Of a DNA stretch of 64,000 bases, positions 8,715-17,368 are shown piece after piece. The notes under the pieces were generated by a model that was not told the origin of the DNA, made no database searches, and was given only the letters and a program-made list of their open reading frames with translations. The stretch comes from an uncultured Bacilli bacterium (GTDB taxonomy: Bacteria > Bacillota_I > Bacilli_A > RF39 > UBA660), in the NCBI GenBank assembly GCA_934096235.1, contig CAKOLO010000002.1, positions 248,001 to 312,000 on the forward strand, read 5' to 3'. Within the stretch, counting starts at the first letter, position 1, and every line of letters begins with the position of its first letter. The translations under genes and the position numbers were made by a program.

Positions 8715-9579
8715 TTTTTTCCCACCTTCCATAGACTCCACAAGGAAGTATCATATTTCTTGTTGATATTTGTAGTCCTATTTCATCAGTTTTTATTTTA
8801 CCATTTTTTAATTTTTCTTCAACACTTGTTTCTAAAATATTTTTTAATATTTCTGGTGTTATACCTTTTGTATATGAACTTATAAGTAAGAATAGTGGAT
8901 CATCTGATAATATGCCTATGCATGAATCTATTAGTTTATTTAAACTATCTTCAAATCTCCATAGTTCTTTTGATGGGCCTCTTCCATATGTTGGTGGGTC
9001 CATTATTATAGCATCGTATTTGTTTCCTCTTTTTTTCTCACGTTCTACAAATTTTAAGCAATCATCACAAATATATCTAATCTTGTTATTTTCTAGTCCT
9101 GAAAGTTTAGCATTTTCTTTAGCCCAGTCATTCATTCCTTTTGATGCATCTACGTGTACTACCTCTACTGCACCTGCATATGATGCTGCCATGGTAGCAC
9201 CTCCAGTGTATGCAAATAAATTTAATACTTTTATAGGTCTATTAGCATTTCTAATTTTTGTCATAATGAAGTCCCAATTAGCTGCTTGTTCTGGAAATAA
9301 ACCTGTGTGCTTAAATCCAGTTGGGCTTACCTTTAACTTTAATCCTTTATATTCAACAGTCCAATAATCTGGAAAAGTCTTTTTATTCTCCCAGTAGCCT
9401 CCACCTTTATCACTTCTATGGTATATAGCATGATAACTATGCCATTCTTTTGTGTCTTTGTGTGTCCATAATGCCCATGGATCAGGTCTTCTTAGAATTA
9501 CGTTTTTCCAACGTTCTAACTTTTCACCGTTACCTGCATCAATACATTCATAATCTTTCCAATCTTTACTTACAAGCAT
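8704..9579 (-). CDS. Class I SAM-dependent RNA methyltransferase-like protein (RlmI/K type)
   Basis: 291 residues with GGAGGGAAAT before ATG. The SAM site reads VLNLFAYTGG, followed by an acidic VHVDASKGM strand and the catalytic loop IIMDPPTYG. This order matches the 23S rRNA cytosine methyltransferase group (RlmI/RlmK C-domain). The PUA domain of full RlmI is not present, so it matches the shorter SAM-methyltransferase subfamily of Firmicutes. It heads an operon with the small Cys protein, the pseudouridine synthase and probably the two-helix membrane protein. Target base is inferred. Confidence 0.82.
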   Translation of the reverse strand: MLVSKDWKDYECIDAGNGEKLERWKNVILRRPDPWALWTHKDTKEWHSYHAIYHRSDKGGGYWENKKTFPDYWTVEYKGLKLKVSPTGFKHTGLFPEQAANWDFIMTKIRNANRPIKVLNLFAYTGGATMAASYAGAVEVVHVDASKGMNDWAKENAKLSGLENNKIRYICDDCLKFVEREKKRGNKYDAIIMDPPTYGRGPSKELWRFEDSLNKLIDSCIGILSDDPLFLLISSYTKGITPEILKNILETSVEEKLKNGKIKTDEIGLQISTRNMILPCGVYGRWEKNEN

Positions 9580-9605
9580 ATTTCCCTCCGTACATATATA
9601 TTATA

Positions 9606-10742
9606 TCATATTTTCTTACTATTTACTTTTTCTCCAATTAGAAAAGTTTCATTTAATAGACTATTATTACAATCTAGTTCAGAACAGGTTCTTATATGAA
9701 GAGATGAATCTATATCAAATGGATAAGCTATTACTTCAAAAGTATTATTGTGACTTACTATTCTTAAGAATGTTCTTAGAAGTTTTTCTGTTAAATTACT
9801 TTGTATTCCATTATGCTCATCTTTATTTGTTTCTATATATTCTTTTGGTTTTTCTTCTTTTTTTGATCTTAAAACAATATTCTTTTCTTTAGCATTCCAT
9901 CTTTCTATTAATATTGATGGAACTACTATATCATTGATTCCTTTTGATGATAAAAGTCCTAAAACTATATTAGAAGCAACAACAAATGATGCTGAAACAT
10001 CTTTTAAATTTCCTTCTTTATAGTTTTCATAAGTATCATTTTTAGTGTCAAAATTCTCTCCAATCTTAAATAATCTACGATTTACTTTCTTTTTAAAGTT
10101 ATTATCTACATCAAACTTTTTATTTTTTTGAACTGCATATATATAGCATTTATCATCTTTTATACCATATCTTACTAATGGAAATGTATATCTTTCATTT
10201 GTTTCTGGTTCAATTAAAGATATTTTTAAAGAAGTAGGTGTTTCATTTAATATAGGTTCAGGTATATTTTCTATCTCTAAGTACCCACCTAGCATTTCAG
10301 AATAACCAATAATAGTAGGTTCATTATATTCACTAAAAGTATTATCTTTTAAGAATAATATTTGTTTTCTTAAGAATTCTTCTGACCAGTTAAAGTCATC
10401 ATATGTCGCATTAGCCCATAAAGTAGTTAAAATTAATTTGTTAATAATATGTTCAGGGTTTTCTATATCATCAAATTCAAGTGCTTCATAGTATTTAGTT
10501 AAATCATATTTGCTTTTTGCTAAAACTAGATATTCTGTTAATAATTTATTAAAATTTTCTTTATTCTTGATAACTAGCGTTGGTATTAGATATCTTCCAT
10601 CATCATCCTTTTTACCTTCAATAGTTTTATTTTCTTCTTTTAAATATGTACTAAAAAGTAAATTCATCATAAAAAAGCAATCTACTCTACCAGTACTTGC
10701 TTCATTAATTATTTCATCATAAAAAACATTAATGTCATTCAT
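9606..10742 (-). CDS. Hypothetical protein, unrecognised
   Basis: 378 residues from ATG 10742, preferred over an in-frame GTG nine bases earlier because GTGAT lies just upstream. It is acidic, soluble, has no signal peptide or membrane helix, and shows a central region around an ALPL-type strand pattern (YTFPLVRYGI, KCYIYAVQKNK) that looks like a mixed alpha/beta fold. A C-terminal stretch with two Cys (CSELDCNN) is present. No known family was recognised. It is divergent from the pentapeptide/ATPase pair. Confidence 0.55.
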   Translation of the reverse strand: MNDINVFYDEIINEASTGRVDCFFMMNLLFSTYLKEENKTIEGKKDDDGRYLIPTLVIKNKENFNKLLTEYLVLAKSKYDLTKYYEALEFDDIENPEHIINKLILTTLWANATYDDFNWSEEFLRKQILFLKDNTFSEYNEPTIIGYSEMLGGYLEIENIPEPILNETPTSLKISLIEPETNERYTFPLVRYGIKDDKCYIYAVQKNKKFDVDNNFKKKVNRRLFKIGENFDTKNDTYENYKEGNLKDVSASFVVASNIVLGLLSSKGINDIVVPSILIERWNAKEKNIVLRSKKEEKPKEYIETNKDEHNGIQSNLTEKLLRTFLRIVSHNNTFEVIAYPFDIDSSLHIRTCSELDCNNSLLNETFLIGEKVNSKKI

Positions 10743-10790
10743 ATTAATCACATCTTTATTTTAACATAATAAATACTTGTTATAAAGATT

Positions 10791-10822
10791 TTTACAATAT
10801 ATGACATTTTATATTGTATAAT
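10791..10822 (+). promoter_or_regulatory. Candidate promoter for a leaderless transcript
   Basis: A perfect TATAAT at 10817-10822 lies six bases before ATG 10829, so transcription would begin at or next to the A of the start codon. TTTACA at 10791-10796 is the nearest -35-like box but is 20 bases away, so the -35 is poor. Confidence 0.4.
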
Positions 10823-10828
10823 AAAATT

Positions 10829-11446
10829 ATGAAGAAAATTATTGAACCAAAAATTAAATTTACTGAGTATTATAAAGATGAAGATTATGAATATTCTATC
10901 GATAATAAAGAGTTCGATCAAAATAATATAGTTAGTTTTAAAAATATTACTTTTAATTCTTGTATATTTAATAAGATAGATTTTAGTAGTATAGAACTAT
11001 ATAATATAGAATTTTTAGATTGCATATTTAATAATTGTGATTTATCTAATAAAGTATTTGAAAGGGTTGGTATACATAGAGTAATATTTAATAATTCTAA
11101 GTTAATTGGTGTATCTTTTAGTGAAATTAGTCTTAAGAATATAAAGTTTAATGATTGTAATTTAAGATATAGTAATTTCTATTCTACAAGTGTTGATAAT
11201 TTGTTATTTAGTGAATGTATTCTTGATGAATCTTATATAACAGAATGCAAATTTAAAAATATTTGGTTTGATAAATGTAGTCTTAATAAAGCTACTGTTC
11301 TTAAACTTGATCACATTGGTTTTGATTTATCTAATTCTAGTATTGAAGATATAAATATAGATTTATCTTCTATAAGGAGTATTACTGTTAGTATGTTGCA
11401 GGCGGCTATGTTAGCTAGATATTTAGGTATTATCATTAAAGATTAG
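10829..11446 (+). CDS. Pentapeptide-repeat protein
   Basis: 205 residues. The middle two thirds repeat the A(N/D)LXX-like five-residue period typical of right-handed quadrilateral beta helices, with many F/I/L centre residues (FNSCIFNKIDFSS, FLDCIFNNCDLSN, FNDCNLRYSNFYS). A short globular tail follows. I chose ATG 10829; a TTG 15 bases earlier lies inside the -10 box. No Shine-Dalgarno precedes the ATG and the -10 box is only six bases away, suggesting a leaderless mRNA. The downstream ATPase gene begins eight bases after the stop. Roles vary in this family, from DNA-gyrase mimicry to scaffolds, so function is open. Confidence 0.7.
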   Translation: MKKIIEPKIKFTEYYKDEDYEYSIDNKEFDQNNIVSFKNITFNSCIFNKIDFSSIELYNIEFLDCIFNNCDLSNKVFERVGIHRVIFNNSKLIGVSFSEISLKNIKFNDCNLRYSNFYSTSVDNLLFSECILDESYITECKFKNIWFDKCSLNKATVLKLDHIGFDLSNSSIEDINIDLSSIRSITVSMLQAAMLARYLGIIIKD

Positions 11447-11454
11447 GAGGTTTT

Positions 11455-12318
11455 ATGGTTTATTTAAAAAGATTTGAATTACTTGATGATTTACAAGAAC
11501 ATTATTTATTTGATGAAGAAAGAAGAAATATATATAACTCTTATTATCCAGTCGGTCTTTTCTCTATGAAGAGATTTAAAGAAATTATTTTTAGTAATAT
11601 AACTATATTCTATGGAGGCAATGGTAGTGGTAAAAGTACTTTACTTAATATAATATCAGAAAGTCTTCATTCAAGTAGAAAAGAAAGTTTTGATAAAGGT
11701 GCATTCTTCGATTTATATGCTTCTAAATGTAACTATGATATGAGTTTTGAAGAGCCTATAGAAATTAAGACTATTACAAGTGATGATGTATTTGATTATT
11801 TACTTGATATTAGAAGTATAAATGCTAGTGTTAATAGACGCAAAGAGAGACTTAGTCATGAATATTTCGATATGAGATTTAAGAGTGAAAATAATTTTGA
11901 AAACTATGAAAGACTTAAAGATTCATATGATTCTAAAAGAAAAAGTATGTCTCGTTATGTAAGAGATAGACTTGGCAATAATAATATCGTTGAACAATCT
12001 AATGGTGAATCTGCTTTAATGTTTTGGGAAAGAGAAATTAAGGAAGACAGTATTTATATATTAGATGAACCAGAAAATAGTTTATCTGCTGAAAATCAAT
12101 TAAAACTTAAAAAGTTCATAGAAGAATCTACTAGATTTTATAATTGTCAATTTATTATTTCAACTCACTCACCTTTCCTACTTAACTTAATGGATGCTAA
12201 AATATATGATTTAGATGATGATGAAGTAACTATTAAAAGTTGGACTGAACTACCTAATGTTAGAATATATTATGATTTCTTTAATGAACGTAAAGATGAA
12301 TTTAAAAAGAACGATTAA
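11455..12318 (+). CDS. AAA family (RecF/SMC-like) ATPase
   Basis: 287 residues with AGGAGG before ATG. Walker A is GGNGSGKST (about 54-62) and Walker B is IYILDEPENSLS near residue 200, followed by a switch-type STHSPFLL. The insert between them is a short charged helical arm. This is the AAA_21-like class of standalone ABC-fold ATPases, often a partner of effectors in stress or defence modules. It follows the pentapeptide protein by eight bases, so the two form an operon. Its last four bases overlap the convergent membrane-protein gene. Confidence 0.78.
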   Translation: MVYLKRFELLDDLQEHYLFDEERRNIYNSYYPVGLFSMKRFKEIIFSNITIFYGGNGSGKSTLLNIISESLHSSRKESFDKGAFFDLYASKCNYDMSFEEPIEIKTITSDDVFDYLLDIRSINASVNRRKERLSHEYFDMRFKSENNFENYERLKDSYDSKRKSMSRYVRDRLGNNNIVEQSNGESALMFWEREIKEDSIYILDEPENSLSAENQLKLKKFIEESTRFYNCQFIISTHSPFLLNLMDAKIYDLDDDEVTIKSWTELPNVRIYYDFFNERKDEFKKND

Positions 12319-13112
12319 TTTTCGTTCTTTATTTTGTTTGGCATAAAATTTTTAACAAATGAGTAATCTCTTTTCTTAATATAGAAGTATCCAAGTGTAC
12401 TATAAACTACTGCACCTATAAAGTTTACAAATAAGTCTTTCATAGTATCAATAATACCTATATCTAAGTATCCACCTTCTATAACATATATTTTATCGTC
12501 TTTAGTATGTATTGTTGTTTTATCTATGTTTTCTACTCTAACAGTACTATTTACTTTTTCTTTATTTAAGTCCACTGATCCAAATTTTTGTACTACTCTA
12601 TCCTTTTGCATATCTGTTAAGAATACTCTATCACTAGCAAATTCATAGAATTCCCAAAGTACTCCAATTGTCATTGAGAAACAAAATCCTACAAGTGCTA
12701 CATATATTGGACTTAAACTAATTCTTTCACTATTTTGATTTAATAAATCTACTAGTGAAAAACCAATACCTGCGCATATAAATCCATTAAGAGTATGAAG
12801 CATAGTATCCCATCCAGGTATTATTCCATAAAAATTATTTATTTCTCCTAAAATTGCTGATGAAAATATAAACATATAAATAATAGATTCTAATAAACTT
12901 GGAATGCCTATTTTAAATTTTTCTGATATTATAGTTGGTATTGTAAATAAGAATAATGCAAGTACACAAAGTAAAGCATTGTTATATTCTTTCATTACTA
13001 TTTGAATCCACATACATACTATTACAAGAAGTCTTAATAATAAATATACTGCTATAGATTTTTTATTTTTTTCTTTATATTTTTCTTTCATTATTTTACT
13101 AAATTTTCCCAT
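12315..13112 (-). CDS. Multi-pass membrane protein, DUF2238/YjdF-like
   Basis: 265 residues, AGGAG before ATG. About six membrane helices; the motif blocks WDTMLHTLNGF, GVLWEFYEFASD and IIDTMKDLFVNFIGA resemble the DUF2238 (YjdF) family of unknown function. Between helices is a roughly 50-residue polar insert (about 170-215) that looks like a small beta domain. The gene converges on the AAA ATPase with a four-base overlap of the 3' ends. Function unknown; polytopic integral membrane location is clear. Confidence 0.68.
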   Translation of the reverse strand: MGKFSKIMKEKYKEKNKKSIAVYLLLRLLVIVCMWIQIVMKEYNNALLCVLALFLFTIPTIISEKFKIGIPSLLESIIYMFIFSSAILGEINNFYGIIPGWDTMLHTLNGFICAGIGFSLVDLLNQNSERISLSPIYVALVGFCFSMTIGVLWEFYEFASDRVFLTDMQKDRVVQKFGSVDLNKEKVNSTVRVENIDKTTIHTKDDKIYVIEGGYLDIGIIDTMKDLFVNFIGAVVYSTLGYFYIKKRDYSFVKNFMPNKIKNEN

Positions 13113-13195
13113 ATAAACTCCTTTAATTTTTTTATAACATATTTAATGAATTATTACAAGTTATCTTATCGATGAATATTTATTATGTTATCTAG

Positions 13196-13220
13196 TTTTA
13201 AAATAAAGATTATTTTAAAA
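13196..13220. repeat. A/T inverted repeat in divergent intergenic region
   Basis: TTTTAAAATAA, loop AGA and TTATTTTAAAA form 11-bp perfect arms between the DUF2238-like gene and the dehydrogenase gene. It may be an operator, but its pure A/T composition makes chance likely in this genome. The rest of this 188-base gap shows only AT-rich promoter-like sequence. Confidence 0.35.
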
Positions 13221-13300
13221 AGTTATAGTCTAGCATATGTAAAGTTTTAACTTTTGTCTTTATAATATGATATAATTATTTAGTTACTAGGAGGTAAATC

Positions 13301-14251
13301 ATGAAAAATATAACTATTATGGGTGGTGGAGTTTTAGGAACTCAAATAGCATTTCAATCAGCTTATTGTGGCTTTAATGTAACAATATGGCTTAGAAGTA
13401 AAGGTAGTATAGATAGAACTAAACCAAAACTAGAAAGTGTTAAAAAATCTTATATAGATGCTATAAAATTAATGGCTACTAAAGAAGGCAAAAGTGTTAA
13501 TAATTGGTGTCGTGGTATTGTAGGAAATAATGAATTTGATGAAAAGAAATGTCTAAAAAAAGTAGAAGATGCTTATAAAAATATAAAGTTAGAACTTGAT
13601 ATTAATAAAGCTTTAAAAGGAGCTGACTTAGTAATTGAAGCTATGACAGAAAACTTTAAAGCTAAGAAGGATTTATATTTAGAAATAGCACCTATACTTG
13701 ATGAAAAGACTATTGTTGTTACTAACTCATCCACTATGTTACCAAGTAAACTTGCTAAGTATACAGGAAGAAGAGAGAAATTCTTATCACTACACTTTGC
13801 TAACTCAATATGGAAAAATAATACTGCTGAAGTAATGATGCATGGTAAAACAGATGAAAAATATTTTAAAGAAGTTATCAAGTTTGCTGAAAATATTAAT
13901 ATGATAGCTCTTCCACTTAGAAAAGAAAAATCTGGATACTTATTAAATTCTATGTTAGTACCTCTATTATTTTCTGGATTAGATTTACTTGTTAATGGAA
14001 TATCTGACGTAGAAAGTATTGATAAAGCATGGACACTTGGTACTGGTGCTCCTAAAGGTCCATTTCAAATACTTGATACAGTTGGCCTTAAAACTGCACA
14101 TGAGATTGTACTTATGTATGTAAAAATCCCTTCTTTTTTAGCACCATATAATTTTAAAGGAATGGAAAAACTGTTAAAGAAATATATTGATGAAGGTAAA
14201 CTTGGAATGTCAAGTGGTGAAGGATTTTATAAATATGATAAAACTAAATAG
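13301..14251 (+). CDS. 3-hydroxyacyl-CoA dehydrogenase family protein
   Basis: 316 residues with AGGAGGT before ATG. The N-terminal Rossmann fold starts MKNITIMGGGVLGTQIA (GxGxxG-type), and residues near LVIEAMTENFKAKK and TNSSTMLPSKLA match the NAD-binding domain. SLHFANSIW occupies the place of the catalytic His segment, and a C-terminal helical domain (GPFQILDTVGL) follows. These enzymes interconvert 3-hydroxyacyl-CoA and 3-ketoacyl-CoA with NAD. No other beta-oxidation or butyrate gene is next to it, so the pathway is uncertain. A strong terminator ends the unit, making it monocistronic. Confidence 0.85.
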   Translation: MKNITIMGGGVLGTQIAFQSAYCGFNVTIWLRSKGSIDRTKPKLESVKKSYIDAIKLMATKEGKSVNNWCRGIVGNNEFDEKKCLKKVEDAYKNIKLELDINKALKGADLVIEAMTENFKAKKDLYLEIAPILDEKTIVVTNSSTMLPSKLAKYTGRREKFLSLHFANSIWKNNTAEVMMHGKTDEKYFKEVIKFAENINMIALPLRKEKSGYLLNSMLVPLLFSGLDLLVNGISDVESIDKAWTLGTGAPKGPFQILDTVGLKTAHEIVLMYVKIPSFLAPYNFKGMEKLLKKYIDEGKLGMSSGEGFYKYDKTK

Positions 14252-14272
14252 TGTACACTACACTATTTTTTT
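14246..14272 (+). terminator. Rho-independent terminator
   Basis: AAATAGTGTA, loop CAC and TACACTATTT form a perfect 10-bp stem followed by T-rich sequence, overlapping the dehydrogenase stop codon. Confidence 0.85.
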
Positions 14273-14302
14273 GTTATGATATATTTATAATATGGAGGGC
14301 GT

Positions 14303-15349
14303 ATGAAAAAGAAATATATTATAATTGGTTGTGTAGCTTTAGTATTAATTGCTGCATTAGTTATTACATTTTTAATTATTAATAGTAAGTATACTGTTAC
14401 CTTCAATACTGATGGTGGTAGTACTATCGAAAATATTAAAATTAAGAAAGGTGAAAATCTAACATTACCAAATGAGCCTAGTAAAGATGGATATATCTTT
14501 GGTGGATTTGTATATAATGATAAGATCGCTACTAACTATACAAAAGTAAACAGTGATATGGAATTAAAAGTTAGATGGATTTCTAAGGATAAAGAAGTTA
14601 TTACTATAAGTTACGTAGTTAATAATTCTACTATAACTGTAATAAGTATTAATGGTGAAGTTCCTATGCTTTTAGAAACACCTATTATGCCTGGAAATAC
14701 ATTTATTGGATGGCTTAATGATGAAGGTTATGTCGTAGATGAAAATGCTACATTAGATAAAAGTACTACTTTAAAACCAAGATGGATTAAAACAGGAGAA
14801 AAAACAGTAACAGTTAAATTTAATACTGATGGTGGTAATAAGATAAATGATTTAATACTTGCTAAAGATAGTACAATAATTCTTCCAATTGAACCAATTA
14901 AAGATGGATATAAGTTTGAAGGATGGATACAAAGTAATGGAACACAAGTAACTAGTGAAACAACTATTGATAGAGATACAGTTATAACTGCTAAATGGGT
15001 AATACCTTATACTTGTCCACAAAATTGTACACCAAATGAAGATGGCTCTAAATGCACTAGAACAACTACTACTAATACTAAAGAAGGATTTGGATGCTCT
15101 AAAGGATACACTTTAAAAAATGGTAAATGCTTAAATTATAGTGGTAAATACCAAGCTGAAAATACTAATGGTTGGACTTGTAAAAATAAGACTGACTATA
15201 TGTATACTGAAGAAGATGGTGTTGGTGGAGCATTTATGTGGTGTGTCCCTACTACATCTACAGTTAAGACAGTTAGTTGTGAAGATGGATATAACCTAAG
15301 TAATGGTAGCTGTGTTAAAACGGAGACTGTAAATTGCACTAGAAATTAG
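14303..15349 (+). CDS. Membrane-anchored surface protein with InlB B-repeats and Cys-rich tail
   Basis: 348 residues with GGAGGG before ATG. One N-terminal helix (about 5-25) anchors it. Two clear InlB B-repeat (Flg_new) units begin VTFNTDGGS and VKFNTDGGN and end in GYxFxGW-type motifs, with a degenerate third unit between them (near 80-140). Residues about 236-348 hold some twelve Cys in short modules of the form GY.L.NG.C. The same module style occurs in the Cys-rich protein at 39.5-41.1 kb. Expected on the outer face of the membrane, possibly with disulfide-linked modules. No LPXTG motif is seen. Function probably adhesive or structural; inferred. Confidence 0.78.
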   Translation: MKKKYIIIGCVALVLIAALVITFLIINSKYTVTFNTDGGSTIENIKIKKGENLTLPNEPSKDGYIFGGFVYNDKIATNYTKVNSDMELKVRWISKDKEVITISYVVNNSTITVISINGEVPMLLETPIMPGNTFIGWLNDEGYVVDENATLDKSTTLKPRWIKTGEKTVTVKFNTDGGNKINDLILAKDSTIILPIEPIKDGYKFEGWIQSNGTQVTSETTIDRDTVITAKWVIPYTCPQNCTPNEDGSKCTRTTTTNTKEGFGCSKGYTLKNGKCLNYSGKYQAENTNGWTCKNKTDYMYTEEDGVGGAFMWCVPTTSTVKTVSCEDGYNLSNGSCVKTETVNCTRN

Positions 15350-15362
15350 TGCTTTTTATTTT
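15336..15362 (+). terminator. Rho-independent terminator
   Basis: GCACTA, loop GAAAT and TAGTGC followed by TTTTTATTTT. The stop codon TAG lies inside the 3' arm. Confidence 0.75.
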
Positions 15363-15391
15363 GCAAATGTTATAATTATGATGGTGATAAT

Positions 15392-15949
15392 ATGAAATAT
15401 ATAAAAGTGATGTTTGGTCTTACAGCTGGTGCTAATAGTAGTTTTCATTATAATTTAGATGAAGTTACTGAGGCAAGAACTTGGAATCCAAATGCTAAAA
15501 GTGGTAAAGAATTCGGTGGTATTAACTTCTCCACTCCTGAAAAAATATTAAGATGGCTTCATAGAGGTGATACACTTTATGATGTAAAATTACCAGAAGA
15601 TGCAGAGGTTATTGATATAGTTGAATCTGCTACTCCTCATGGTGTATTTAGAGCAAATAAAGTAATAATCTCTAACCCAAGGAAAATAGATGATGATATG
15701 GCACTTCACTTCTATAAAATATCTACTATACCAAAAGAAGCATATTATAATGCTATGGGAGCTGTAGCGATTATGAATTATAAAAAGACTGCACTTGCTA
15801 TATTTAAAGATAAAGTTAATAAAGATAATATAGATGAAGTATTAGAAAATTGGAATAGCTTTGTTAATGATAAAGAAGAAAGAAAAAACTGTAATGAAAC
15901 AGTAAAACTTATTGATAAAATGTTAAACGATTTTAAAAAAAATAACTAA
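15392..15949 (+). CDS. Hypothetical protein, unrecognised
   Basis: 185 residues, soluble, preceded by GATGGTGATA and a TATAAT box about 15-20 bases upstream. Conserved-looking blocks include ARTWNPNAKSGKEFGG, LRWLHRGDTLYDV and PHGVFRANKVIISNP, which suggest a compact enzymatic or nucleotide-binding fold, but no family was recognised. It has its own terminator and stands alone in a run of single-gene units. Confidence 0.6.
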   Translation: MKYIKVMFGLTAGANSSFHYNLDEVTEARTWNPNAKSGKEFGGINFSTPEKILRWLHRGDTLYDVKLPEDAEVIDIVESATPHGVFRANKVIISNPRKIDDDMALHFYKISTIPKEAYYNAMGAVAIMNYKKTALAIFKDKVNKDNIDEVLENWNSFVNDKEERKNCNETVKLIDKMLNDFKKNN

Positions 15950-15978
15950 GGGAATAATACGTTTATTCCTTTTATTTT
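15948..15978 (+). terminator. Rho-independent terminator
   Basis: AAGGGAATAA pairs with TTATTCCTTT (one G-U pair) and is followed by TTTATTTT, beginning within the stop codon region. Confidence 0.7.
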
Positions 15979-16016
15979 GGAGTTATGTTATAATACTTTT
16001 CAAATGGAGGTTTATT

Positions 16017-16538
16017 ATGAAAATAATTAGAGGAGATAAAGTATATGTTCAAAATATAGACTTAACTAATTTATTAGGTGCAGTATCTGGTTTAGAATTA
16101 TCTTGTCCTAAAGAAATATTTGAACAAGTATTTGGTGAAATATTCATATGTAATTCTAATAATCAATATCAATTTAGAGAATTTAATGGTAAAGAAACAG
16201 TAAGTTTCTTTGAAAGTTTAGACTATATAATTGATTATGATAAATTAAAAGATTTATCTGAAGATGAACTTTTAACAGTAGCAGAACATATTTGTGAAGA
16301 AAGAAATAATTTAGCTAGAACATATAATAATATATGTGAAAATGCTGATGAAAAGTCTATTGGTAGATTACGTACTCAAGTTATACTTAAAGAGTATAAA
16401 CTTACTTCACTTAGAGATTTACTATGGTTTAAACAAGGACATATTAAAATGACATTACCTGATGGAATTCCATATCCAGAAGGATACAAAGGTAAGAAAC
16501 CAGGTGTATTAAGTAGAATATTTAAGAAGAAAAATTAA
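16017..16538 (+). CDS. Hypothetical protein, unrecognised
   Basis: 173 residues with GGAGGT before ATG. No signal peptide or membrane segment. The centre is helical and acidic (DYDKLKDLSEDELLTVAEHICEE) and the end is basic (KGKKPGVLSRIFKKKN), suggesting a nucleic-acid or membrane-surface contact. No known domain was recognised. Flanking terminators show that it is transcribed alone. Confidence 0.55.
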   Translation: MKIIRGDKVYVQNIDLTNLLGAVSGLELSCPKEIFEQVFGEIFICNSNNQYQFREFNGKETVSFFESLDYIIDYDKLKDLSEDELLTVAEHICEERNNLARTYNNICENADEKSIGRLRTQVILKEYKLTSLRDLLWFKQGHIKMTLPDGIPYPEGYKGKKPGVLSRIFKKKN

Positions 16539-16547
16539 TTTATAAAT

Positions 16548-16582
16548 AAAATCACTAGTACTTAAGTATTAGGTGATTTTTT
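16548..16582 (+). terminator. Rho-independent terminator
   Basis: Long stem with one bulged G: AAAATCAC plus TAGTAC pairs with GTATTA plus GTGATTTT around loop TTAA, then a T6 run. Confidence 0.75.
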
Positions 16583-16656
16583 AATATTATTTATTATTAT
16601 AATGACTTTTAAAAGTTATTTTGATATACTTGTCTTATAATATAAGGAGGAAAGAT

Positions 16657-17367
16657 ATGGCATTAATTAAATGTCCAGAGTGTGATAAAAAAGTAAGTGA
16701 TAAGGCTGAAAGTTGTCCTCATTGTGGATATTCGTTTAAGAAGAAAATTGAAATTAATAATGAAAAATTGAAAGAATTAAAAGGTAAATGGAATAATAAA
16801 TATTTAATAATCATATTATTAGTTTTAGTACTTTGTTATTTCTTATTCTTTAATGGTCAAAAAGGAAATAATGAAAATACTGGTAATGGAGGAAATCCTG
16901 TTACTGAGTTAAAACCTAATCAAAATGGTAATTATGAATATAATCAAAATGGTTTATATTTTGAGTTTCCAACTGATTATAAAGTATATGTAGATAAATC
17001 AAATGGTATTTATGTAGGAAAGCATATAGATGAAAAAGGTGCTTTAATACCATATATACTAATAGAAAAATATAAAGGATATAGTGATCCTGCTCAATTA
17101 TTAAGTGAACTTACTAATAAACTTTATAATGAATATGGTGGTGTAACTATTACAATTGATATGATAAGTTCTTATATTGGAGATAAATATGTATATGGTA
17201 TTCAATATAATTATGACTCTAGTGGTCACTTGGTAGTTGATAATAGATATGCATTCTTAGTAAATAATTCTATGTATTTAATAACTACTAAAGAAGAAAA
17301 TACAAATACTATGGATATAAACAATGCTGGAACATTAATAATGAAAACATTAAAGGAGATGAATTAA
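16657..17367 (+). CDS. Zinc-ribbon membrane protein
   Basis: 236 residues from ATG 16657, where AGGAGG gives normal spacing; upstream in-frame starts lack a site. An N-terminal zinc ribbon has Cys6-Cys9 and Cys20-Cys23 (CPEC, CPHC). One membrane helix (about 47-64) follows, then an Asn/Gly linker and a 120-residue folded domain, presumably outside. The first residues are nearly identical to those of the following gene (MALIKC.EC). The two are one base apart and clearly an operon, so this protein may be a partner or substrate of the PrsW-type protease encoded next. Confidence 0.75.
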   Translation: MALIKCPECDKKVSDKAESCPHCGYSFKKKIEINNEKLKELKGKWNNKYLIIILLVLVLCYFLFFNGQKGNNENTGNGGNPVTELKPNQNGNYEYNQNGLYFEFPTDYKVYVDKSNGIYVGKHIDEKGALIPYILIEKYKGYSDPAQLLSELTNKLYNEYGGVTITIDMISSYIGDKYVYGIQYNYDSSGHLVVDNRYAFLVNNSMYLITTKEENTNTMDINNAGTLIMKTLKEMN

Positions 17368-17368
17368 T

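Noticed and set aside
8912..9367. Plus-strand open frame of 151 codons
   Set aside because: It lies wholly opposite the conserved methyltransferase, with no ribosome site.
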